From Poa pratensis (Eukaryota > Streptophyta > Magnoliopsida > Poales > Poaceae): a stretch of 64,000 bases of DNA. Position 1 is the stretch's first letter. Every line of letters begins with the position of its first letter. Below, one piece after another: positions 45,301 through 55,753 of the stretch. The notes beneath the pieces were generated by a model. That model made no database searches and was not told the origin of the DNA. It saw nothing but the letters and a program-made list of their open reading frames with translations. Location of the stretch: the NCBI GenBank assembly GCA_947311845.1, contig CAMZMU010000117.1, forward strand, positions 71,333,444-71,397,443, given 5' to 3'. A program made the translations under genes and the position numbers.

Positions 45301-46525
45301 TTTTGATGTTGATGATAATACAAAGTTTGTATCTAACAGTTTTATACAAGTTTGAACAGGTCTTATGAATGTTGTCATTGCATTCGCGCAGCGATTCTCT
45401 ACATTTTGATGGAACATTGCCAGGGGGCGGTACTACCGCTATAGCGGTAGTACCGCCAGCTCCCAGGAAACTGCACTGCAGAGGCAGTACCGCTGCGGGT
45501 GCCGCCGCGGGTACCGCTGATTCTGTGTTCTGGGCGCTTGAGCGGTACCACCAGCGGTACCTCCAGCGGTACCAGACGGTACCGCTGTGGTGGAAAAGCT
45601 GGAACCGGTACCGCTGCTGGTGCCGCTGTTTCCAGCGTTCGGAGGCCGTGTCCGGTACCTCGAGCGGTACCTGGAGCGGTACCAACTGGTACTGGGCGCG
45701 TGGGAATCGTGAAGAAGAGAGAAGACCGTTGACTGTCTGCGTTGCTGCGTTGAAGAACCCAGCGGTACCACCGCTTGTTCCAGCGGTAGTACCGCTGGCG
45801 CTGGTTTTCTGCCTCCAACGGCCAGATTGAAATAAAGGGGTATTTAAACCCCTTCTCCTACCTTGGGATATTTTGAGCTACTACTACAACTGAATCCCCA
45901 TTGTTGCCAAAGCTTCAAACTACTAGATCTCCCACTCCAACCACTCAATCGACTTGATACTTTGAGGAGTGTCATAGGAGGTCTAGATCTACGTCTCCAC
46001 CGAAGGAATTTCAAATCCCCCCACACGGATAGTGTGGAACTTGCATCTTGGGTTGCTTGTAACTCGAGGTGCCTTTGTGAGTCTCGGAGGAAGTCCGAGA
46101 CATTGTTGGGAGGCTTCAACTCATTGTGGAGTTCCCCGACCTTTGTGTACCGGCTTGGTCAACGCCATCAAGGTGACCTCATAGTGAATGAGCCGAACCC
46201 CCACGGGTAAAGCTCACGGAGAATAGAGTGAGCACATCCGTGCTATTGGAGCGCCTAGGTGGCTCCACACTCCTCCAACGTAGACGTACTTCCCTTGGGA
46301 AGGAACTACGGGAAACATCTCCGTGTCTCCACTTTGCGGTTACTTCTATCCTTTACTTGTTGCTTCCGCTACGTTGCTTACCTTGCTTGTATCACATAGG
46401 TTGCTCACTTAGTGCACATCTAGTCAACCTTGTTATACTTTGCTCAAGCCTTAATTAATCGAAAAAGAATTAAAATTTGGTAGTCGCCTAATCACCCCCC
46501 CTCTAGTCGACATATCGATCTTTCA
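45301..46525 (+). repeat. 5' LTR of Copia element, missing first 28 bp
   Basis: It matches 55782-57010 almost base for base and ends CGATCTTTCA. The missing part is the TGAAAG terminus and the next 22 bases. It carries a perfect 32-bp palindrome at 45424-45455 (each half GGCGGTACTACCGCTA) and ten GGTACC sites by my count within 350 bp. A TATA-like GTATTTAAACCCC (45840) is a candidate promoter. Minus-strand frames here (up to 139 codons, Arg/Tyr/Pro-rich) are repeat translations. Confidence 0.9.
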
Positions 46526-46527
46526 AT

Positions 46528-46539
46528 TGGTATCAGAGC
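46528..46539 (+). other. Primer-binding site of Copia element
   Basis: TGGTATCAGAGC, two bases after the LTR, matches the complement of the initiator-Met tRNA 3' end used by most plant Copia elements. Confidence 0.92.
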
Positions 46540-46576
46540 CTCGTCTCTTATCTAAGGCTTCACCGCCTAAGAGAAT

Positions 46577-48283
46577 ATGTCGGACGTCGTGGACCCTCTC
46601 GCATCGGTTACTAATGAACGCTTTGGTGAGGTTGTTAGTGAACTCAAGAGTGAGATATCGAATCTCAATACCGAGATCACTACCAACCTCAACATAAGCA
46701 TGAAGGAATCGATGCGAGAAATGTTCAAGGAGTTCCTAGGGAAACCGGATCCTCCTAAGGTTGATTTACCCTCCTTGGAAAATGTCCCGGGAAGTAGATA
46801 CTCTTCCTTCTACGGGTATTGTCAATGCGGACGGAAAGGCGCAAGCCAATCCCGAAACAAAGAACTCCGAGGATGGTAACTCAACCCCAAGGAAGCCGCC
46901 GGGGGTGTATGCTAATGTTCCACCGGAACAAGTGTATAACACAATCCACCAACACGTCTCTCCGCCACACATCGCCAATATGGGCGCACCTCCTAAGCTT
47001 GATCCAAAAGACTTTCCTAATTGGCAATTCTCTATGCGTTCACACATGTCTAGTTGTTGTGTTTTCTTGATTGACATTTTAGAGCAAGGCTTCCATCCTC
47101 AAGACCCACACAACATGACTCCAACGGAGAAGGCCAATCATCAACTCAACGCCACCGCCATGCACATGATACAAACGGCCGCAAGCCCAACTTATCGCAC
47201 GCATATCCGTATGTGCACGACGGCAAAGCAATGTTGGGAGAATCTTCATAACTTGTTCTTGGGGAACAAAAGCATTCAACTTTCCAAGTATGAAGCGGTT
47301 CAAGATGAAGCCGATGAGTTTGTGATGAATGAAGATGAGACCCCCGAAGATCTCTATCGAAGACTCTCCGCTCTTGCCATCACCTTGAATGATTTCGGTT
47401 TTGAGAAGATTAGTGATAATTGGATCAAGCGCAAGTTTCTCAAGGCCATCACTCCTCAAATCAAGGCTTGGCTCAAACCATTCGATCAAGACCGGACTTC
47501 TCAACACTTGACTCCAACACCGTGCTCAACGAGTTTGTATCCATTGGGATGGTTGTCAAGAGCTCTATTCATGCTCAAGCTCGGCAAAGAGGACTTGCGG
47601 GACAATCTCCAAATGTTGCTTTGAAGTCCACGGCCATCACTAGTGAAGAAGAGTTTGAACATGGAGTTGAAGAGGAGGATACGGAGACACCAAGCAAGAC
47701 TATTATGAGCACATGGCCTTGCTTCAAGAGCCTTTTGGGGCAACCGTTCCAAGAGATCTTCATCAAGACCTTTTGCTAAGAAGAACTTCGTTGCAAGACC
47801 AAGAGGAGACCGTCCAAAGACTTGCTATAATTGTAGTAATCTCAATCACTACATTGCCGATTGTCCTTGGGAGAATCGAGAGGACCACAATGGCAAGCTT
47901 GTGAGAAAAGACAAGTCCAAGGGCAACGGCAACAAGAACTACGTGAAGAAGAGGGTTCCAATGCCTTGTGTGTTCAAGATAGAAAAGTTTTGGAAGAATA
48001 CATGTCCGGTGATGAAGATGAAGATGAAGTTGTAGCTACCGCTCGCATTGCCATAGCTACACCTTCCTCTACACCGTCATCCCTATTTGAATCCCCCAAT
48101 GAAAATGAGTCCATTCCCTACACATGTCTCATGGCAAAAGCCACCTCGGTAACTCCTTCTCCTAAACCTATTGCCTCTACACCTCCTTCCTTATTGGATT
48201 GTGTAGAGAATGTTGTGAAGGAGCCCCAAAGTCCAAATGAGGTGGACTTGTGGCTAGCTAATCTTAAGGAGAAGACAAAGTGA
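46577..48283 (+). pseudogene. Copia gag (UBN2-type capsid and CCHC zinc knuckle), frameshifted
   Basis: The start is the ATG at 46577 (MSDVVDPLASVTNERFGEVV). The frame changes near 46795 into a capsid region (PKLDPKDFPNWQFSMRSHMS, AKQCWENLHNLFLGNKSIQL, DEADEFVMNEDETPEDLYRR) of the UBN2/gag-polypeptide type. It changes again near 47490 (FSTLDSNTVLNEFVSIGMVV). A third change leads to the CCHC zinc knuckle CYNCSNLNHYIADC at 47823-47864, and a fourth to an acidic tail (SGDEDEDEVVATARIAIATP) ending at 48283. Gag would form the particle and the knuckle would bind RNA. At least four frame changes make it non-functional. Confidence 0.85.
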
Positions 48284-49214
48284 ATGTTGATGCTCTTTTG
48301 GAGCAACTTGAGGAAACTAACTCTCTTGTAGATCAAAAGGAGGAGATCATTTCGGGCATGGCAAACCGTGAGTTGACTATGCTAATGAGATAGCGGATTT
48401 CTCTATCGCTCTTGAAAAGGAGCAAACTCGTAGAGGTCTCTTGAGGAGGCCCTATCTAATTAGAGGAATCCTATGCTATTGACATGTCTAGAGTTAAAAA
48501 GGATCATGAACATGCTCTTGCTACTTCTAAAGTCTATAAGAATGAGAAGCTTGAGCTAGGCATTGAACATGCTAGACTTGAGAAGGAAAACAAGAGACTT
48601 GATGAGGAACTCAAAACCCTCAAAGAGTCTTTTGCCAAACTTGAGAAGTCTCATGATCAATTCCTAGGTCAACAAGTGAAAGAAGTTATTGCATCCACAT
48701 CAAATGAAATTGTTGCTAAATCTATTATTTGTTGTGAGCATGCTAACCTTGTTGAAGAGAATGCTAAGTTGAAATCTCAACTTGAGAAGGGCATTATGGC
48801 TTGTGCCCAAGGAGAAAAGAACCTCAATGACCTTTTGAGCAATCAAAAGGATCAAATTGGAAAAGAAGGACTTGGTTTCTCTACCAAGTCAAAGAAGAAG
48901 AACAACAAGAAGAAGAAGCCTTCTCCCTCTTCAAAAGCTATTATCTTTGTGAAGGAGGGGGAGTTGGCTAAAGAGAAGGAACCAACACCATTGTGGGTGG
49001 TGAGGTCACAAGGGACCTTCCTACCCATAATGACTTTGCCGGCAAATATAACCCATCTTATGTTCTTATGAAATCTAGAGATGGTCATGTTTATGCTAAA
49101 TATGTTGGCACTTCTTATGGTGATGATTATCATTGGACTATTTGGGTTCCAAAGACCCTTGTGACTAACAAGAAAGGACCCATCGAAAAATGGGTACCTA
49201 AATCAAAGACTTGA
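48284..49214 (+). pseudogene. Copia gag-pol coiled-coil spacer
   Basis: A Leu/Glu/Lys-rich heptad-like region (LGIEHARLEKENKRLDEELK, TLKESFAKLEKSHDQFLGQQ; main frame 48484-49071) ends in a Lys/Asn-rich basic patch (KSKKKNNKKKKPSPSSK). A frame change gives NPSYVLMKSRDGHVYAKYVG, then FVP-like IWVPKTLVTN up to 49214. Long coiled coils between gag and protease are known in SIRE/Maximus-type Copia polyproteins. The region is broken by stops near 48283-48480 and by the later frame change. Confidence 0.7.
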
Positions 49215-49227
49215 TTCCTTGTAGGGT

Positions 49228-50500
49228 GTGGCGTCCGGTGCGGGTCGATGGACGGTGGATAGTGGCGCATCCCAACACATGACCGGACGCATTGACTTGG
49301 TGGATGATATTGAACCTCCTCTACCTCAATATTCACGAGTCAAAATTGGTGACAACCGCGAGCTTAAGGTATTGGGACGAGGCAAGGTCGTTGTTGCTAG
49401 AGAGTCTCTATCAAGAATGTACTTGTCGTTGAGTCCCTTGGCTACAACTTACTCTCCGTCTATCAACTTACTAAAAGTGGTTATGGGTGTTACTTTGATG
49501 ACGAGAGTGTGATCATCACCGTGAAGGGATCTCTTAAAGTAGTCTTTGTTGGACATGTCGAGTACGGCATGTATGTGCTTGATTTCTCGAAAGAGAGCAT
49601 GTCGGCCGCGACTTGTCTAATGGCTAAAGTTGATGTGGGTTGGCTTTGGCATCGCCGACTAGCCCACACCAATATGAGAACACTCCATGATCTTCAAAGT
49701 GGTGATCACATTCTTGGACTAACCGATATTAAGTTTTCCAAAGATCGTGTGTGTAGATCATGCGTTCTAGGAAAGCAACATGGAGAAGCCCATCCATCAA
49801 AGACGAAGATTACCACCGACAAGATTCTTGAGCTCATTCATTTGGACCTTTTTGGTCCATTATCTTATGATAGTCTTGGTGGGAAGAAGTATTGCTTGGT
49901 GATTGTTGATGACTATTCAAGATACACATGGGTCTATTTCTTCAAGAAAAGAGTGAGACTCAACAAAGAGTCATTGACTTCATCAACATGGCTCAACGCC
50001 AATATCAAGAGAAGATCATGACAATTCGAAGTGACAATGGGTCCGAATTCAAGAACTACACCGTGGAGGGGTTTCTTAGTGAAGAGGGCATTGCTCATCA
50101 ATATTCCACTCCATACACCCCTCAACAAAATGGTGTTGCGGAGAGGAAGAACCGGACTCTTATGGATGCGGCTAGGACCATGATTGCGGAGTATGCTTCT
50201 CCGTTTAACTTTTGGGCCGAAGCCATCTCCACCGCTTGTCATGCAACAAATCGGTTATATCTCCGCAAGCTATTGAACAAGACCCCATATGAGATTCTTC
50301 TTGGGAAGAAACCGGATCTTTCTTATTTTCGTGTCTTTGGATGCAAGTGCTTCATTCGCAAGAAAGGTAACCGGTTATCTAAGTTTGAAACTAGATCTAT
50401 GAGGGTATCTTTGTTGGTTACTCCACAAACTCTCACGGCTATAGAGTCTACAACAAGACCACCGGTCAAGTTGAAGAATCTAGTGACGTGAAGTTTGATG
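49228..50500 (+). pseudogene. Copia protease and integrase, frameshifted
   Basis: The protease has WTVDSGASQHMTG with the aspartic active-site DSGA. The pre-integrase zinc-binding HHCC follows in the 49509-50021 frame (WLWHRRLAHTNMRTLHDLQS then CRSCVLGKQ). The integrase core is split between frames. The first Asp lies in LIHLDLFGPLSYDS, the second in TIRSDNGSEFKNY and the Glu in QQNGVAERKNRTLMDAARTM. So the D-D-E triad is present in the DNA but not in one frame. C-terminal SYFRVFGCKCFIRKKGNRLS is present. Frame changes fall near 49480, 49955 and 50400. Confidence 0.88.
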
Positions 50501-52609
50501 AGGATAATGGCTCCCAAGTGGGGCAAGTTGATCCTAATGTTGTAGGTGATGTACCTATGGAGCTCGCTCTAAGAAGGATGGCAATTGGGGACATCGTCCC
50601 ATTGAAGAGGATCCTCCTCAAGTTCAAGATCCTCCTCGAGCTCCTCCTCAAGTCATACCATCACCAACTCAAGATCCTCCCCGTAACCAAGAACAAACTC
50701 CGAGCCCTCAAACAAGTGAGCAAGGTCAAGAACAAGATCAACCTAGTGGTTCCTCTCCACAACTTGATGTTCAAGACCAAGCTCTAGATGGTGCACACGA
50801 CAATGATCAAGAACAAGATCAAGGTGGTCCTCATCAAGATCAAGCTCAAGATCAAAACAATGCACATGACTCCGATGATGAAGGAAATGATCAAGTCATC
50901 TCTCAAGAAACTTCGGAGGAGACCAAGAAGAGAAGAGAATTGCGAAGAGAGCAAAAATTAACTCGCTTAGAGCATACATTGGACAAAGTTCTTGGAGGTG
51001 TCCAAAGCAAGGTCGTCACAAGAAAACAATTGGCAAGCTTTAGCACCAACCATGCTTTTGTGTCCTTCATCGAGCCCAAGAAGGTGTATGAAGCTCTTGA
51101 AGATCATGATTGGATTGATGCCATGCATGAAGAACTCAATAACTTCAAGCGCAACAAGGTGTGGAAGTTGGTGCCAAGGCCAAATGGGTGCAAGAACGTC
51201 ATCGGCACCAAATGGGTCTTCAAGAACAAGCAAGATTCGAACGGCATTGTCATTCGAAACAAGGCAAGATTGGTGGCACAAGGCTACTCTCAAGTCGAAG
51301 GTGTTGACTTCGGTGAAACCTATGCCCCCGTTGCTCGTCTTGAATCTATTCGCATCTTGCTTGCATATGCATCTCATCATAACTTTAAATTGCAACAAAT
51401 GGATGTTAAAAGTGCTTTCCTTAATGGTCCTATTAATGAGTTGGTATATGTTAAGCAACCTCCCGGGTTTGAGGATCCCAACCATCCGGACCATGTTTAC
51501 AAGCTCGACAAGGCACTCTATGGCCTTAAACAAGCCCCACGTGCGTGGTATGAGCACCTTCGAGAGTTTCTTGTAGACCGTGGATTCCAAGTTGGTGTTA
51601 TTGACCCCACCCTCTTTACCAAGAAGGTGGGTGGCAATCTTTTCATATGCCAACTCTATGTAGATGACATCATTTTTGGTTCTACTAACAATGCTTTCAA
51701 TGATGAGTTTGCAAAGCTAATGACAAGCAAATTTGAGATGTCCATGATGGGGGAGTTGAAGTACTTCCTAGGATTTGAAGTGAAGCAATATAGGGAAGGT
51801 ACCTTCATCAATCAAGCCAAATATACCCAAGACATGCTCAAGAGGTTCACGATGACGGAGCTCAAACCTTACAAGTCACCCATGTCCACCTCCGTCGACC
51901 TCCACACCGACACCGAGGGTAACGATGTCGATCAAAAACTCTATCGCTCTATGATTGGTTCTTTGCTTTATCTTTGTGCATCTAGACCGGATATTATGTT
52001 TAGTGTGGGTAAGTGTGCAAGGTATCAAGCGGCTCCCAAAGAGAGCCACTTAGTGGCGGTTAAGCGCATCTTTCGATATTTGCTTCATACCCCAAACTTT
52101 GGTCTTTGGTATCCCAAGGGTTCAAGCTTTCATCTTATGGGTATTCGGATGCTGATTATGCCGGAGAGAAGAAGGATAGGAAGTCTACATCCGGGAGTTG
52201 TCAATTTCTTGGCCGCTCCTTGGTGTGTTGGTCTTCCAAGAAGCAAAATTGTGTTGCTCTCTCCACCACCGAAGCCGAGTACATCTCCGCCGCAAGTTGT
52301 TGTGCTCAACTCTTATGGATGGTTCAAACTATGAAGGATTATGGTATTAACTTCACCAAGGTGCCTCTCCTTTGCGACAATGAGAGTGCTATCAAGATCG
52401 CCCACAACCCCGTGCAACATGCCAAGACAAAGCATATTGAAGTTCGTCATCATTTCATCCGGGAGCACGTGGAAAGGGGCAACATTGACCTTTCTTTTGT
52501 AGGAACCAAGGATCAACTTGCGGATATATTCACCAAGGCCCTTGATGAACCAAGATTTCGAGAGTTGAGGAATGAACTAAATGTCATTGATGCGAGCAAC
52601 TTTGCTTGA
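50501..52609 (+). pseudogene. Copia reverse transcriptase and RNase H, frameshifted
   Basis: After a Gln/Asp-rich linker (about 50730-50930), a 464-codon frame from 50940 carries the Copia reverse transcriptase. Its landmarks are [77 protein letters not shown] and the catalytic [10 protein letters not shown], then [11 protein letters not shown]. Near 52130 the frame shifts. RNase H continues at 52106-52609 with [46 protein letters not shown] and TKHIEVRHHFIRE. The acidic catalytic residues are preserved in DNA. This is the longest unbroken part of pol. Confidence 0.92.
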
Positions 52610-53488
52610 CCGCCTTGCACAAATACCCTTAGTAGACATCGTAACTAGTTTAGATGCATGCATGGACATAGGGGGAGTGTAGCTCAACTCATGAGTCAAC
52701 ACTACTTCTATTATGCGCACATAGACAATTCGTGCTTTATTTGGTCACTCCGGTGACAAATTGTGCTTAAACGATGAGTATTGGCCTTAAACCCAAGATA
52801 TATCTTCGCGGTTTTGGGTTGATAATTGCTCATACATGGTGGCCTCGGCCACCGCCTCCTCCTTATGAGGAGTTGATCTTCATTTGATCTTATTTGGGTT
52901 TTCTAGACCTTGGCTTTCTCTTGTGGAAAACATTCAACCTTTGGCCTTTCCTTTTCGCATCTTGCAAAGTTGAATGTCTCCCACCCCTATCGGTTTGTGT
53001 TCTATCCTAAGCCAAAAATCTTATCTCGAAAGACTTTTCTTTCTAAAAAATGCTTTTGGTTTCATGCTCTTGGCGCTCAGAAAGTCGGACCCGGCGACAT
53101 GGCATTGTGTTCGCCCTCTTGGACTTACACAGCGCGGTGCCCCCAGGCGCCGGTACTGGCATCCCACTGCATCATTATTCCCCTTACCATGATGCGAAAG
53201 CATTTTGATCGGGCGAATAATCGCATTTTGGGCTGCGCAGGAACCGGCCGGCGGTACTACCGCTGGGTTAAGCGGTAGTACCGCTGGAGCGGTTTTGGCG
53301 AGTTTAAGGCTCGGGAGGGCACGGGGAAGAAGTCAAACTGCTTCTTTTCCCACACCCTCCCACTGCCACTCCTCAGATCCGCCGCCGCCGCCCTTCTCCG
53401 CCGCCGGGACGGAGCCCTCCAGCCTAGGGATCTCCCTCCCTTGCTCCGAGGACGCTCCGGCAACTCTCCCTCACCCTTGACCCTCGCC
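52610..53488 (+). promoter_or_regulatory. Leader region ahead of the Copia extra gene
   Basis: This is non-coding between the RNase H stop and the next gene. It starts AT-rich and, from about 53230, becomes GC-rich with CT-rich runs like a plant 5' leader (CTCCGCCGCCGGGACGGAGC, CTCTCCCTCACCCTTGACC) right up to the ATG at 53489. At 53253-53284 it contains GGCGGTACTACCGCT then GGGTTAAG then CGGTAGTACCGCT, the same hairpin as in the LTRs. It could hold a separate promoter or the acceptor for a spliced subgenomic RNA; neither is shown by sequence alone. Confidence 0.45.
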
Positions 53489-55315
53489 ATGAACACCGGT
53501 ATGCCTTCTTCCTCTCTCTCTCCTCTAGTTGATGGAGGAAGATGATTGGATGGTGTAAACTAGTGTCCTTGATGAAATGGTTTGGTAGAGATGCACTTTA
53601 GGGAATCTAGAACCTTGTGTAGAAGTTTTGTGATGATTCATTGGCTAGTTTTGTAGTTCTCCATCTAGATTTGTTGGAATCACCTCGGGATAATGCCATT
53701 GTTCTTCCTCGAATTGTGTCATCATACTTGTTGATTCCACCCCTCCTAGTTGTTGAACTCACCACTAGACTTTGTTTTCTCCAATTTTTGTACACTTGTG
53801 CTCTTGGTTTTCAAATCATGAAATTAATATGCATTACTTATCCCCATGCTTTCCTACCCATTGCTATTCACAGGTGGTGTTGGTTCGGGAGGTACTCGTC
53901 GTCGGGCAAACAAGAAACCTAGAGCAGATGAACCGGTTGATGAGATTGAAGAAGAACTCCATCCGTCGGGGCCAAGTAAACCAAAGAAGAGAGTTGCCAA
54001 GAAACCGGCCTCCAAGGAGCTGACCGCAAGCACGATGCCTGAACCTCAATTTCTGGACCTAAGGAAGAGGGATGCCTATGCAACTGACCGGGCAAACCTG
54101 CTTCCCAAGTATCGTGGCAATGACCCTTTCTTCCACAATGTCTTTCAAGCCCAATGCTACTCAGAGATCCTTCATAGGAAGGCAGAAAAGAATGTGGTGC
54201 CACAAAAATGGATTGACATGGATCATATGACGAGGCACCCGGAGTATTTTGGAGAAGCAATGTCCATGTGTCAAGAGTTTGGGATCATTCCTCTCATGCA
54301 ACTCAAGCAAGATTATGATGAAGCGCTCGTTTGCCAATTCCTTGCCACTGTTCACTTTGGGACCGAAGTGGAGGAACCTTATCTCACTTGGATGACAAAG
54401 GACCAAGTATTTTCTGAGAATTGGGCTGATATTACTGCTATGCTTGGTTTTGAAAATCATGGAACTCAAACTGTTCTTCCCTCTCACTTGTCAAGCACAT
54501 GGTTCCGTGTTCATGAAGCTACAAGACCCGTGGAGAATGAGGCGCTTCGTCCTCTCTATTTTTGGAAGAGGTTCACCGTTGGGAAATCGGAGGGGCTCTA
54601 TCCTCCCTATGATATAATGCATCGCATCTACCGCATGGTCCTCAACCCCAAGGTTGGCAACTTGGATGAAATTCATGGGTATCTTCGCACCTTGATGCTT
54701 ATGTCTCACCAATTCAAGACTCAAGGGAAGAAGATTGACATTGCTGATTTTATTTGGAATGAGCTTTACAATGTTATCCTCAACAAGAAGAATGCGTGTC
54801 ATGGCCCTCTCATTATGAAGATCCTCTTGTGGGCATGGCACCGCCGTTTCCCGAATCAAGATGTTAGTGACCCCAAGACTTGGATTGAGCACAAGTCCAA
54901 GCGCCTCCTCATCAAGGATCATACCGAGAGGCACAAGGAGGACAAAGCTAAGAACAAGACTGCTGCAACTGCTGAGACTGCTGCTGGCCCCTCACGGGCT
55001 CCTAGGATGGAAGGTGGTTTTGCTTGGATGGCCAAGCAAATGAAGAAGATTTTCTGTATGTCCAAGGCTGTGGAAACTCGCACTTGGCAAAATCATTATG
55101 AAGACAAGATGGCACGTCAACGCGACATTCAACGTCGCCGTGATCAAGGCGAAGATGTGCTTTCGGGTTCGGAGAAGAACATCACCACCTTGAGCAATTG
55201 GCGAGCAAAGGATGAGGACGGCAACGTCATCACTTGGTCAGATTATGAAGTTGAAGAAGAAGTCTCCTCTCGCCGCCGTCCTCGCCCCGGGAGCAACGAC
55301 AACCTCTCCGACTAA
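53489..55315 (+). CDS. Accessory protein of SIRE/Maximus-like Copia element, with predicted intron
   Basis: Exon 1 (53489-53498, MNTG) joins exon 2 (53874-55315) across a GT-AG intron (53499-53873: donor GTATGC, acceptor TTCACAG after a pyrimidine-rich stretch). The splice keeps the frame and gives 483 residues. The N-terminus is basic and Pro-rich (GVGSGGTRRRANKKPRADEP, KPKKRVAKKP). The middle (about 50-330) has a Trp/Phe/Tyr-rich fold (YRGNDPFFHNVFQAQCYSEI, QKWIDMDHMTRHPEYFGEAM, FLATVHFG, YLTWMTKDQVFS). This resembles an uncharacterised domain seen in grass retrotransposon proteins. The C-terminus is charged. I see no transmembrane helix or signal peptide, so it does not look like a typical envelope protein. 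Unlike gag-pol, it is completely open. Function unknown. Confidence 0.7.
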
Positions 55316-55740
55316 CCGTTGGGACGTTAGCATCGATTTCTCCCTTTTTGGTGTCTTGATGCCAAAGGGGGAGAGATATCTATTAGGTCTTTCGGGAATT
55401 TGCATGGGTTAAGTTACAAGCTTTGGTGTTCTCTTTGTTTCTTATAAGCTTGTGAACTTTGTTGTTTATCGCTTCAAGTACCTCGTTATGCATGGTGTAA
55501 GACATGTTTAAACTTCGTTTGTTAGTATTGAACTATCTATGTTAATTGCAAGATGTGTACTTTTATGCTATATACTCTATCTTGCATGGCTTGAAAAATC
55601 TAGGGGGAGTGTTGATCCTAGTTGATGTGCATTTTTGCATGTTCAAAGACTACTCTTGAGTAGTGCACATATCTAGGGGGAGCTCCGTCTAGATTTTTCG
55701 AACCATTTGTAGCAAATCATTGTATTGTCATCAATCATCA

Positions 55741-55753
55741 AAAAGGGGGAGAT
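55741..55753 (+). other. Polypurine tract of Copia element
   Basis: AAAAGGGGGAGAT lies immediately before the 3' LTR start TGAAAG, as needed to prime plus-strand DNA synthesis. Confidence 0.9.

Noticed and set aside
45369..45830. Frames up to 153 codons on both strands in the Copia LTRs (also at 55777-56315)
   Set aside because: They lie wholly in the LTR, are repeated identically in both LTRs and translate the GGTACC-rich repeat; no protein family.
53846..53875. ATG at 53846 as the start of the Copia accessory protein
   Set aside because: The spliced start at 53489 is preferred: the 53846 start lies in the predicted intron, and the GT-AG junction restores a frame beginning MNTGGVGSGG. Not proven without transcript data.
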